Below, in pieces: positions 27,001-35,200 of a DNA stretch of 64,000 nt. Source of the stretch: Undaria pinnatifida. Its lineage: Eukaryota; Sar; Phaeophyceae; Laminariales; Alariaceae. The translations under genes and the position numbers were made by a program. Location of the stretch: NCBI GenBank assembly GCA_012845835.1, contig JABAKD010000006.1:7795637-7859636 (forward strand). The letters run 5' to 3'. Numbering within the stretch: the first letter of the stretch is position 1; the number at the start of each line of letters is the position of its first letter. The notes beneath the pieces were generated by a model that did no database searches, was not told the origin of the DNA, and saw nothing but the letters and a program-made list of their open reading frames with translations.

Positions 27001-30000
27001 ACACGTAATGAGGCGGTAATGTGGACTATCGACCATTTCATCGAAGCTGGGGCAAGTTGTAAACACTGCTACTTCGTATATAGTACTACTCACCGCGGCG
27101 ATCGTTTCCCGGTGGCTGTAACGCCAACACTGCTGCGCAGCGGCGATGCTCCATCGCCACCACCCCCGTGGACAGCAGCTGCTCCAATGACAACCGCGGC
27201 CCTGTAACGAGGCAACGGGGGCGTTCGGTATCGGATTGGCCCCCGGTATCGGATGAATGTTCGGTATCGGGTTGGTGTTCAGTGCCGGACTGGTGCTTGG
27301 TGTTGGAATGGCTTTCGGAATCGGATTGGCGATCGGTATAGGATAGACGATCGATATCGAGTTGGCGTTCGGTATCGGAATAGCTTTCGGCACCGGAGTG
27401 GCATTCGGTATCAGACAGACGTTCAGTATCGGACTTACGGTCGGTATCGAGCTGCCGATCGGGTATGGGACAAGCTTTCGGTGTTGGATTAGCGTTCGGT
27501 ATCGGACTTGCGTTCGGTATTGGAATGGCGTGCGGTATCGGGCTGTGCATCGGGATCGGAACGGCCTTCGGTATCGGACTATAGTTCGGTATCGACGACG
27601 TTCGGTACCGGATTATAGTTCGACTACGGACCGGCGATCACTATCGGATTGACGCACGGTGTTGAGCTGACGATCGGTATCGGACTTGCGTTTCGTATTG
27701 GAGTGGCAGTCGTTATCGGGCTGGCACATATCGATATTGGACTGGCGTTTGGTATCGGACTAGAGGTGTGAGGCCGCCGCGAGCGTTCGGTATCGAACCA
27801 TGAGTACTGGTGTGAGGTCGTCACGGAGAGCAGTCGATATCGGACTGGCGGTGTGAGAACGCCGGCGGTGACTGGTGTCAAACCGCGGCATACGCTTACC
27901 GCTCGGTACGAGTTACTATAGAAACAGTGGTAAGAGGCCGAGCTTCACGAAGGCTGTGCACGTTCCAACCAACGTAGCAACGGCGACCAAAAGGTGTCGG
28001 TGTTCGTTTCAGTTTTGTGCTTCCCGAGCGAGTGCTAGAGCAAGACGCGGGAAAAGGGGGGGCTGTGAAGACCTTCGCCAAGTTTCAACTTGAAGTATAC
28101 TTGACTTGACTTTTACCCTTTCACTGCTGCAAATATTGTCTTATACTCTCTCTTACACTACAAGTTCCACGTGGTTCGTCCCCCCCCCAAAAGGGTACGG
28201 TTCTCAAGGGGCTAAACATTATCCCTAACCCCAACCCTAACCCCCACCGCCCGGGATTTTTTCATGAATAAGACGTCATGAAGAGTTCCTGTCGCAACAG
28301 CGAAAAACGGGGAGCAACGAGGCAAAGCTAAACTCTCTGCTTCAATGAATGCGCGGCGCTTCTGTAACTCACCACACACGCCTGGAGATTGCGGAATCGA
28401 GCTCGCGGACTCGTGCAAGCAGAGGAACTCTCCGACGCCGAACCTGCATCGTCACACACGCGCGCAGGACGGAAAAAACGACCAATGAAGCGGTGGTTTA
28501 ACTCGAGAGTCGTCGTCGCCTTCGGCGGCGGCGGTACCGGTGGTGGCGGTGGCAGCGGCGACGGTGGCGGAACACGAGGGCACCAGTTACCCCTGCCGAT
28601 TAAACACCTCCAGTCCGATACCGAATGCCCCAGGCAGCATGACACTACTCGTCCGATATCGAATGCCACCTGCGGTTCCACATCGCCAGGTCGGAACCGC
28701 ATACCCTCGGCGTCATCCTCTCTCCCGACTACCGATTGCCCCCGGCGACCCTAGACCGCTATTCCGATAGCGAATGTCCATCGTAGTTAGTCTCACAACG
28801 CTGCCCAATATTGAACCCACATCGATCGCGGTCCAATATATCCGGACCATTTTCTCACGCATGCGCGAGGGTAACCAGTCGAGCAACTAAGCAATAACCC
28901 AAGGTATACCCTCGACTGCTCAAAAACATGAAAAATGTGCGGGAAGCAAAACAAAACAGCTGCAAACGTGACTACGTCCTTCTCAGATGTCACTGACTCA
29001 TTAGTCTAAGAGACTTTTCTCCTGATTTCATGCGAGTTGTGCGAACGCGGCATGCTTCTGGCCAAATGTGATGCGACTTTACTTCAAATTCGCTCAAGCA
29101 CTCTAAAACCCATAATAACTCATATGCGCGTAAAGACGAACACATGGCCAATTCTTGCGAAAATGTATGCGAGCATAACCCATTTAGCACCGCACTCCCG
29201 ACGGGGGGACAAAACACTTGAAGTTAGACTACCATAATTGTAGGAGTTAGAAATGGGTTTACCCATTGAACACTGCGCCCACGCTTCTGGGGACAAATTA
29301 CGTGGAATTAGCTTGAGATAGTTTGTAAACCAGCAAAGGGCTAATGGGTCAAAACTTAGGACTTCCGCAAACACGCACCAGCAGCGCAGCAGCCGCCATG
29401 CCTCCTCCTGCTCCAACGCCTGTTCGCTGACCGATGGTTCCCGTTCGGACTCCAGCAGAGCGTCGAGCGAGCACTCCTCTTCCCCTAAAAAGCCTACCAA
29501 GCGGGGGAACTCCGAACCCTCGTATTGAGGATGTAGCGGGTCCTGATTGTTATCTTCCACGTCCGGTGTTGGCGACGCATCGGCTGTGGAAACCTGGCGT
29601 GGAGGCGTGTGGATGAGCGAGCGTGGTAGCGGGGTTAGGGGAAGGACGGTGGGGGGTGTAAAACGGCGGTAAAGGGAGATAAGGCAAGGACGCTGGGGGC
29701 CGTAAACCGGAGGTAGGAGCTTGTGCACAGAAACCGTCCGATCATCTTCGCCCGGACTGGTGTCGCCACGAGGTCCGCTCGTAGGCAGTTTCGACAGCGT
29801 GCGGTCGCAGTCAGCACGATAGCGCAGGCGTGGTGTGCTGCGCTGCAAGACACCTAGCTAATGCAAGGAAACTAAAGCCGTCGTTAAACGACGGGACGCC
29901 CTCCGAGCGCGGCAGTAGCAGCGTGCTTGTCGCGCGGTATGGTGCTCACACCGGGAACGGCACAGAGGGCGGGGGTCAACCACACTCAAGGTCAGAAATC

Positions 30001-30797
30001 GTCTTAAACCGCTCCCCCCCTTTCACCATGTTTCGTCCACGTACCTCCCGGCTATCGCATTGCAACAACTTCCTCAGCACGTACGACCGCCCGAGGTATG
30101 TAAGCTCTTTGCGCCATCCACTGACCCCCCGGGCCTCCCCGTTCGCTGATGCCACGCTGCGCGCAACCCCCGCTACGACAGCCTCGCGTGACTCCAACAC
30201 TCCCATGGCGTTTCCGACGTCGTTGACGAAGTACTCCCACGGGGTGGCGCACGAGTAGTCCTTCCAGTCGTCGTGCTCGCTAGCGCTAACCGCGGCGCGT
30301 GGGCTGGCGGGAGGTCGTCGCCGAGTTGGCGACGACCTTTCGTCTATGTCATGTACTGCTGCTGTTGTTATGTTGTGCACGCCGTCTACTGCTGTTGTTG
30401 CATCGCGAGAGGCGCTTTTCCCTACTTCCGTGTGTGCCGGAAGACTCTCGGGAAGCGGGTCATTCTCCCCCACTTCGTCGAACATCAAGTCCAGGTCGTC
30501 AACAGGCCAACCGTGCCCCGAGACAGCGGTCGCAGGGTTCTTGCTGTCAGCATTGGCCATGGCGGCGGAAACACCACAACTTGAGTTTTTACTGGACATG
30601 TCAGCATAGCCAGCACCGCTCGAGCTAGGCCGTTCTTGCTGCACGTCGCCTCGCCGAGGCTGTCTACTCGAGGCCTCGACAAGGGAAGCCTCATTTTCGG
30701 GACCAGCTTCACTTTTTGATCCCACTTGCCTCACAGCTGCGGAAGGTATATCGCCGTGAGGGAGGGACTTGTCCCACCGGGTGGTGTCATCTTCCAT
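2555..30797 (-). CDS. RAB3GAP1: Rab3 GTPase-activating protein catalytic subunit (17-exon gene)
   Basis: Known role of the family: with the non-catalytic subunit it acts on Rab3 and Rab18 GTPases at endomembranes. Exons, 5' to 3' on the minus strand: 30797-30045, 29593-29379, 28443-28380, 26547-26176, 23304-23176, 21762-21607, 17734-17593, 16592-16128, 14661-14561, 11897-11614, 10460-9327, 9038-8955, 8637-7473, 6896-6741, 6433-6290, 3881-3795, 3382-2555. Phases agree across all junctions, giving 6279 coding bases (2092 residues plus TGA). Family landmarks occur in order: PWEYF near residue 186, AFWKSFVQELRFLWE at 777-791, HQKLQMLNCC at 899-908, FVRWYSPRNW at 1344-1353, EAEKALHYLE at 1689-1698. 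Animal homologues are near 980 residues; the excess is low-complexity linker. Least certain are the exon 3 donor (28380 chosen for phase; a stronger GTGAGT lies at 28372), the exon 13 acceptor (8637 or 8595) and the exon 14 donor. Confidence 0.9.
3960..4340 (+). mobile_element. Element A copy in RAB3GAP1 intron 15
   Basis: Same order of blocks as 33094-33920 without the nested insert. Its G-rich edge (3951-3970) faces exon 16; on the transcribed strand it becomes the C-rich tract leading into that exon's 3' splice site about 80 bases away. Confidence 0.65.
4698..4800 (+). mobile_element. Element B copy
   Basis: Family defined by GTACTCA...GCATGGCCGTAGTCGTA, then ACCATAGACCCTTGCATCC and GGGACGAAGCACGTCGGG. 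Other copies: 17820-17895, 18040-18140, 51835-51930 and inverted 23640-23730. Each begins beside a G-rich run (C-rich for the inverted one), as in element A, but the bodies differ. No ORF. Confidence 0.55.
7473..11897 (-). CDS. RAB3GAP1: RAB3GAP1 exons 10-13, core with long disordered linkers
   Basis: Exon 10 (11897-11614) ends PPPPDM with GTGAGC. Exon 11 (10460-9327) begins by completing Arg, then TCLIHQKLQMLNCC, so the splice reads PPPPDMRTCLIHQKLQML, near-identical in layout to the animal protein. The rest of exon 11 is Gly/Asp/Ser-rich. Exon 12 (9038-8955) encodes a short conserved helix (DMLEQQMELVRRL). Exon 13 (8637-7473) holds FVRWYSPRNW, then more than 200 residues rich in Thr and Ala, then NEWMEAW. 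The arginine reported as essential in the human enzyme lies shortly before this W-x-EAW motif; here that stretch is interrupted by a poly-Ala run, and the nearest candidate is the Arg in VEWRSA (inference from spacing). In-frame microsatellites at 8041-8110 and 7614-7634 encode the Thr and Ala runs. Confidence 0.88.
10380..11500 (-). repeat. Tandem array of the RAB3GAP1 exon 11 acceptor junction
   Basis: About six units of 190-215 bp. The first contains the true acceptor and start of exon 11; the others, in intron 10, repeat the reverse of GCAGTTCAGCATCTGGAGCT (encoding KLQMLNC) plus the acceptor side and about 150 bp of intron (GGGCGGTTGGCGACGGCGGG). Copies centre near 10440, 10635, 10830, 11030, 11245 and 11455 and are progressively altered. 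Confidence 0.8.
12850..13170 (-). repeat. GATC-rich dispersed repeat
   Basis: The reverse strand matches 46380-46620 and 47410-47650 over several blocks: CACCGATCC...ACTTGATTA, AGATCTGTATGG, AGCTCATGTTACCGG, GCCGTAC...ATCTGCATGATC and GGATCTGTAC. A shorter relative is at 466-585. Copies share gapped similarity over about 200 bases and have no coding capacity; probably a non-autonomous transposon. Confidence 0.6.
13230..13535. repeat. CTGT tetranucleotide microsatellite
   Basis: About 300 bp of (CTGT)n with CCGT, CGGT and CTGC variants in RAB3GAP1 intron 9, flanked by the GATC-rich repeat. ORFs over it on both strands are artefacts of the repeat. Confidence 0.95.
14561..23304 (-). CDS. RAB3GAP1: RAB3GAP1 exons 5-9, central region
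   Basis: Exon 5 (23304-23176, 43 codons) ends WGTEE before a GTAAGT donor. Exon 6 (21762-21607, 52 codons) starts DPLEGIRMTALW, so the join reads EEDPLEGIRMTALW, equivalent to the family's EDPI...L...TTW block. Exon 7 (17734-17593) has a T-rich tract and TTTTGTCAG acceptor. Exon 8 (16592-16128) includes a six-glutamine run and ends GGAPACRLVSQVALEAARF, matching the helical block before the W-x-E-F-V motif. Exon 9 (14661-14561) encodes GDVAAFWKSFVQELRFLWEE, one of the clearest family signatures. Introns here reach 3.9 kb and hold most of the dispersed repeats in the left half. Exon 7 has little recognisable similarity of its own and is placed by splice sites and phase. Confidence 0.82.
14919..15040. 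repeat. ACA trinucleotide microsatellite
   Basis: About 120 bp of (ACA)n in RAB3GAP1 intron 8. The flank CCAGAGTGGCTGGAGCCTG recurs at 21484-21503, also followed by an ACA run, so the microsatellite is part of a dispersed repeat. Confidence 0.9.
17155..17335 (-). mobile_element. tRNA-derived SINE copy
   Basis: On the minus strand it has an A-box-like region (GAGTAGTAGGTGAATCTC) and a B box (GGGTTCAAGTCTC), followed by the same 3' body as the copy at 63685 (GCTGAACCCC...GCGCGATAAAAA). It lies in RAB3GAP1 intron 7 in the sense orientation. Confidence 0.65.
18625..18700. repeat. G-rich tract with G-quadruplex potential
   Basis: More than ten G runs of four or more within 75 bases on the plus strand, in RAB3GAP1 intron 6. 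The transcribed RNA carries the C-rich complement. Confidence 0.7.
19356..19433 (+). mobile_element. piggyBac-like MITE copy
   Basis: TTAACGCCTTTACAACTGG to CTAAACGGGTTAA, with core GGGGACAAAATTACTTGGG. It is followed by GAGCGGTCAAATCGGC, a segment repeated after the 3' fragment at 19638-19693 and near 15335, so the MITE travelled with a larger duplicated block. Confidence 0.7.
20320..20406 (+). mobile_element. piggyBac-like MITE copy
   Basis: TTAACGCATTAACAACTGG to CTCTAAAGGGGTTAA, 87 bp, with a diverged core. In RAB3GAP1 intron 6. Confidence 0.65.
21245..21333 (+). mobile_element. piggyBac-like MITE copy
   Basis: TTAACGCCTCTACAACTGG to CTGTAAAGGGGTCAA, 89 bp. In RAB3GAP1 intron 6, about 270 bases past the exon 6 donor. 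Confidence 0.65.
23294..23423 (-). repeat. Duplicated acceptor junction of RAB3GAP1 exon 5
   Basis: Two units with a period of about 65 bp, each with CA.TCAGTCTGCCGCG.TTC. The second is an intronic copy of the exon 5 start (TEW codons), its CAG and its pyrimidine tract. Confidence 0.75.
25222..25585. repeat. Tandem array, four units of about 100 bp
   Basis: Units start GTC.GAATTCCG near 25223, 25325, 25429 and 25527, each with CAACGATGTTTCACAACAT and GGTCACTGGATTTTTCTC. It is an expansion of the 3' part of the ACGATAGAGGTA family, in RAB3GAP1 intron 4. Confidence 0.8.
26176..30797 (-). CDS. RAB3GAP1: RAB3GAP1 exons 1-4, N-terminal module
   Basis: Exon 1 opens with ATG at 30797-30795 and carries about 175 polar, poorly conserved residues. 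The family's first conserved block follows (DYSCATPWEYFVNDV), matching the animal stretch with a WERF core. Exon 2 (residues 252-323) is acidic and ends in RLLRCW. Exon 3 supplies FGVGEFL; together these give the R-W-F-G-V-x-E-F-L motif typical of plant and animal homologues. Exon 4 (residues 345-468) contains PFVPPGFARKG, SLEAFGELL and HASARYTWE, which line up with the family's Ig-like N-terminal region. The introns are 0.45 to 1.8 kb; intron 3 holds a large minisatellite and intron 2 a MITE. The exon 4 acceptor sits in a dispersed repeat. Join 3-4 is the weakest of the model, but the spliced length matches the human spacing. Confidence 0.82.
27216..27860. repeat. GGTATCGGA minisatellite
   Basis: About 30 variants of a roughly 18-24-bp unit TTCGGTATCGGA(C/T)TGGCG over 640 bases in RAB3GAP1 intron 3. 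The minus frame reads PIPNANPIP-like repeats, a by-product of the unit. Related units occur at 28605-28770. Confidence 0.85.
29261..29349 (+). mobile_element. MITE copy, ACCCATT/AATGGGT termini
   Basis: ACCCATTGAACACTGCGCCC to GGGCTAATGGGT, core TTCTGGGGACAAATTACGTGG. It lies 30 bases past the exon 2 donor of RAB3GAP1, in intron 2. A related fragment (GCACCGCACTCCCGAC...) lies beside it at 29175-29250. Confidence 0.55.
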
Positions 30798-32223
30798 CTC
30801 CCTTCTCGAGCTGCTGTCTCAGAGGGAGGGAGGCAACGGCTTGCCAACTCAACTAACTGCAGCCTGACAGTGGGACTGGGACCGGGGCCGGGTGCCGATT
30901 CAAACACATTTCAAATTGGCATGTCCCCGAATAAAAAAACACCACCGAATTACATTGGAAACCCTGAAGACGTCGAACTTGCTCTTTGCTCAACTTTGCT
31001 GTGACGTTGCACTGAAGAGAAGCCATGTGCGAGAGCTGGAAGCCCTTCGTGTGAGCCCTGACTTCGGTGAGAGTAGAAGGGTGCAGTAGTTGGGCAGCAG
31101 TTTCAGTCGCGAGCTCTTGGAAGGACAAATCGGCAATTCCCTGTATCGAAGTCTACGAAGATACCTGGTATACCTGACAGTCCCGCCGCTACGCACCGTA
31201 TTGTTGCTGTCGCGCCGCTGCCCAAAGATGCCATTACTAGTGAGGATTTTGGAGCCTTGGGGGCGGGGAGGAGGGGGCAGAACTCCCAAGGCTGCATAGG
31301 CTTCTTCCTGAATAGGTCGTGCACGTACAGCAGTAGGCGTACACGCAAAGAGTTGGAGAAAAACACCGAAACAAAACTTTGTGGAGGTCCACCATTCCTA
31401 CGAGTGTACTCCTCGTCGATTTGCGCCAATTAATCATGAGGATTGTGAAGCCGAGGGTGCGGAGCTCCCAGGGCTTTAATAACCCTCTTTCAAATTCGAT
31501 CGCGCACGTACAGGAGTAGGCGCACACGCAAGGAAGTCGAGTAAAATACCGGGGGGGGAACTATGAGGTCCAGCACTCCCGCTGTTTGTCGATTTTTGCG
31601 TCGATTTTGCTTTTTGCCGACTCGCGCTTTCGCACCTTCGGCAATGGAAGAAACCTCAGAAAAAAGTAATCGGAGAGCAGCAAACAGCGACCGAAACAGA
31701 CAGCCCCTTTACAACTGGAAACCCGTTTTTGGGGACAAAATTACTTGGGTTTAGTATAGGTAGGTGTTTGGGGGCTCTAAAGGGGTTAACACACCGTTCT
31801 TCAACGGCCATTGCCCGTCCCTAACTTGAACACGGTCGGCCGTTTGACTCCAGCACTCGCCCAGAACTCACGATATATGCCCATGATACCGGTATACCAT
31901 ATCTGGTACCAGATACCGGTACCTGGTAGTACGCTGAAAAGCCACACACTCACGGACAGCAAGCAGCAGTTTTACACCTGATATCCTGATATTACCAGCG
32001 GACGCTCCGTCCGTTTCTTATTCCGCGCAGAGAAGGACTAACTTCATGCGTAAAGAGCCCTATTAGTGGAGACCTACACCAGCGACAGCAGCAACAGGAG
32101 CAGGACCAACGACAACGACACGTTTAACGACATCTACACCAACAACAACACCGCAACAACAGCGCCCGCAGCAGAAATTCAGCGCTTGTACGTCATAAAA
32201 GCCCGCGTGCCGTTGTCTGCTCC
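30798..32223. promoter_or_regulatory. Divergent intergenic region, RAB3GAP1 and SET gene
   Basis: This 1.4 kb separates two divergently transcribed genes, so both promoters should lie here. No TATA box or motif stands out. Contents: a decayed direct duplication (31231-31440 against 31440-31560, sharing a TCGCGCACGTACAG-like core), a piggyBac-like MITE (31703-31790) and a cluster of GGTACC-type palindromes (31885-31932). Confidence 0.4.
31703..31790 (+). mobile_element. piggyBac-like MITE copy
   Basis: It begins GCCCCTTTACAACTGG, has the family core GGGGACAAAATTACTTGGG and ends CTCTAAAGGGGTTAA. It lies in the divergent promoter region between RAB3GAP1 and the SET gene. Confidence 0.7.
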
Positions 32224-35200
32224 ATGGGGATGTTTTCCTCCAAGGGATCCGAGAACAGGGCCAAGGAGGAGGCGATATCTAACCTTCAGCGCGCGTACGT
32301 TAAGCTCTCGCCTTCTTCCCTGGAAGGGGTCGGGGTGTTCGCTGTGAGGGACATCCACGAGGGCGTGGAAGTGCTTCGGTGGGACTGGTGAGGGGCAGGG
32401 GCGGGGTAGTGAGGGAGGGGGAAAGGGGAACACGAATGGCCTCTCGGGCCATACTGCTATTTGAACGTTGATTGTTCATGATTAATTGTTGATGATGATT
32501 TATCGATTATTGATTGGTTGGATGTCGATTGTTGATAGCAGTATGTATAGTGCCGGCTGAGTAGTACTGTTTGCCCGCCATAGCGACTGTAAGATCGATT
32601 GGCACAGATGAGAACAACCAGTAGTGGCGGCACGTGGAGTAGTGCCGGATGCTGCTGTAGTGCCGGTATTTCCGGCTGGCACTGTAAGATCGATTGGCAC
32701 AGATGAGAACAACCAGTAGTGGCGGCACGTGGAGTAGTGCCGGATGCTGCTTTAGTGCCGGTATTTCCGGCTGGCACATACCGGCGCTGTAGAGGGACAG
32801 CTACTGTGCTTCTTTTTTTTTTTCGACTGAATAGTTGTTGATTTAGTTGGTGTTGGTGATTGATGGTTGATGGCATGGCATGGGTGTGGGCTTCGCCTTT
32901 CGTCAAGAGGAAGCCACCCATAACCCGTCGCAACGTTATGAGTCTTCCCTGACTCCCCCTTTCCTCCCGTATCCCCTCCCTGTCGAACGGCATCTTGTTG
33001 CAGGCGCAGATACGCCACGGTTTTCATTCCGGAAGAAGAGCTTCGAGAAAAAGTCCCGCCAGAAGTTTTTGATCAGCTACGGTAAGGTAGATTAGGGGGG
33101 GGGGGAGGGTGCTCATTTGTTGCTTGCCTGCCTTAGTCAGTTGACCATTGACCACGCATCCCTTTCGAGACGGAGCACCGTTTCTACTCCCAGTAGAGAC
33201 ACCTCCAACGTTTGGGCGCTCAGTACGCTTCTTCAAACTATTACGTAATTTGTTGTTCTCATCTTACCTCCTTCCTGTTGGCCGACTGTGGCCACCATCT
33301 ATTTGCTAGGATAGTGTTATGGAAATGTTAGCACATAGCCAGTATGAGTCAATGTTCAGTAGCACTGCACTTGTACGTCGTAGATCATCGTAGATCTGTT
33401 ATGTGTCGGTTCGTATGTAACGTGCGTATGAATATGCGGAGGAATTACTTCTGTAGGATCCTCTGTTGCCTTGACGAGCACTCTCTCGTGTGGATCCTTC
33501 CGGATTGTCTAGCATCGTAGCCATCCTGGTCATCTCCAGTACCCCGCCAACTTCTGGACTTCTGCATAGTCTGCGGTTTATCTGTGTGTGTTGGCCACAT
33601 AAGCGCCAGTGTTTACAACATCTTTACATCTTCTCCTCAACACGGAAGCACTCGAGTCTTCCAGGCTATCCACTGCACAGTGTCACCAACCCGACTAGCG
33701 TCGGGGACACAGCCTCTCTGCCACCGTGCTGGGGTATACCACAATATCCATAATAGATAGTGATCGTTTTCTCGTAACTATCTAATGTACCAAACTTTTT
33801 CCGTTTCACGCCCGTTTAATTGCGCCTCGTTTTCTCCTCTAACATATTTCGTTCCTCCTTGTATAGTCAACATCCACATTCTCCTACCAAGTGGGTTCTA
33901 CTCTCGTTTGAGTTGCCACAAGGGCAGATCTGGTAGATTGGGGGGGGGCAGTTCGCAAAAGATGACGGGGGGGGTCGGAGACGGGGAGGGTGGAGGGAGA
34001 GACGGGGGGGGGGGTAGTGATGGGCGAGGGGTGGCTGAGCGGAGACCCGTGAATGGGTCAGGCGGGGATGAGAGTCACTTGAATATAGCATTGAAACATT
34101 TCGTGCTTTACGAGTACAGCCGAACGGTAGCAAAGCATGCACTCTGCAGAGAGAAATGGAAGGCTTGCATGTGCCAGGTATCATTTATAGCGTCCACGAA
34201 ACACCGTCCGCCGCCTGCAGCAGCACTTCAACTCCGACAATTCTACACGCGCTGCAGCGCGTACGCGAAAAACACACACTAGCCACGGCAAGGGTGAGCC
34301 GCAAACGGCGAACCAACATCAATGCCAGCCTCTGCAGGGACCACGGTGAAGGCCGAGCACCATTCACTGCCTGTCACATATATATATTAGGCCCTTTCGG
34401 CGAAATGCTCAACATCGGCTAAGACGCGCCCGCGCTTGATTACATCAAGCCACATAGAGGAGGAAGGGGGGTAGGGGCTCAGCCCACCCTCTATCAGGCA
34501 GTTGTGATCGCACTGGCCTTATTATGTTCGAACAAATATTAATAGGAAATTGATCAACAAGTTTTCGCCACCGATAAACAACTGACCGAAAAACCACGCC
34601 CGAGGCCACCGCCACAAACCCCACTAACACCTGCATTGCTACTGTTGGGAGACCGGTCATTTGGGGCACGTCAACGCCTTGTTTGGCCTTATTATGCTTG
34701 TTCTAGTATACCAGGCGGTCAGCCAAGGGGTCAAACCGAAACCTCCCAACAGTTGCTGGCTCTGTCGTCTACTTGCGGTGCTTTATTTTTGTCCCTACTT
34801 CTGCAACAGACGAATCTGGCACGTGGATCAGCAGGGGCGGGTGGCTACCCCCATCGACTTCACGGCAACGCTGAGCTACGTTAACTTCCTGAACCACTCC
34901 GACCAGGCACGAACTGTCTATTGCTGTCTATTGTACACTGTCTACTGCCTATAGCCTACTGTGCTACTGTCTACAGTTTACCGTCTACTGTCCACTGTTT
35001 TCTACGATGTGTGTTATCTGGTAAATGGTCAAACCGCGTGACGACTTCTACTGCGTTTGTGCTCTTGATAGGCCAACGCGCTTGCTTCAATCCTACTACG
35101 GTATTACGGTATCACTCAGTTTGTGCTGCAGGTTGGCCTGTGACCTCGATGGCCCCTGCCATACTGTCACTGCCGCGCGTGGTTTATTTACAGCTAGGGT

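Noticed and set aside
26803-27550. ORFs with PIPNANPIP repeats resembling a structural protein
   Set aside because: They follow the GGTATCGGA minisatellite, shift frame between units, and lie in an intron of a well-supported gene.
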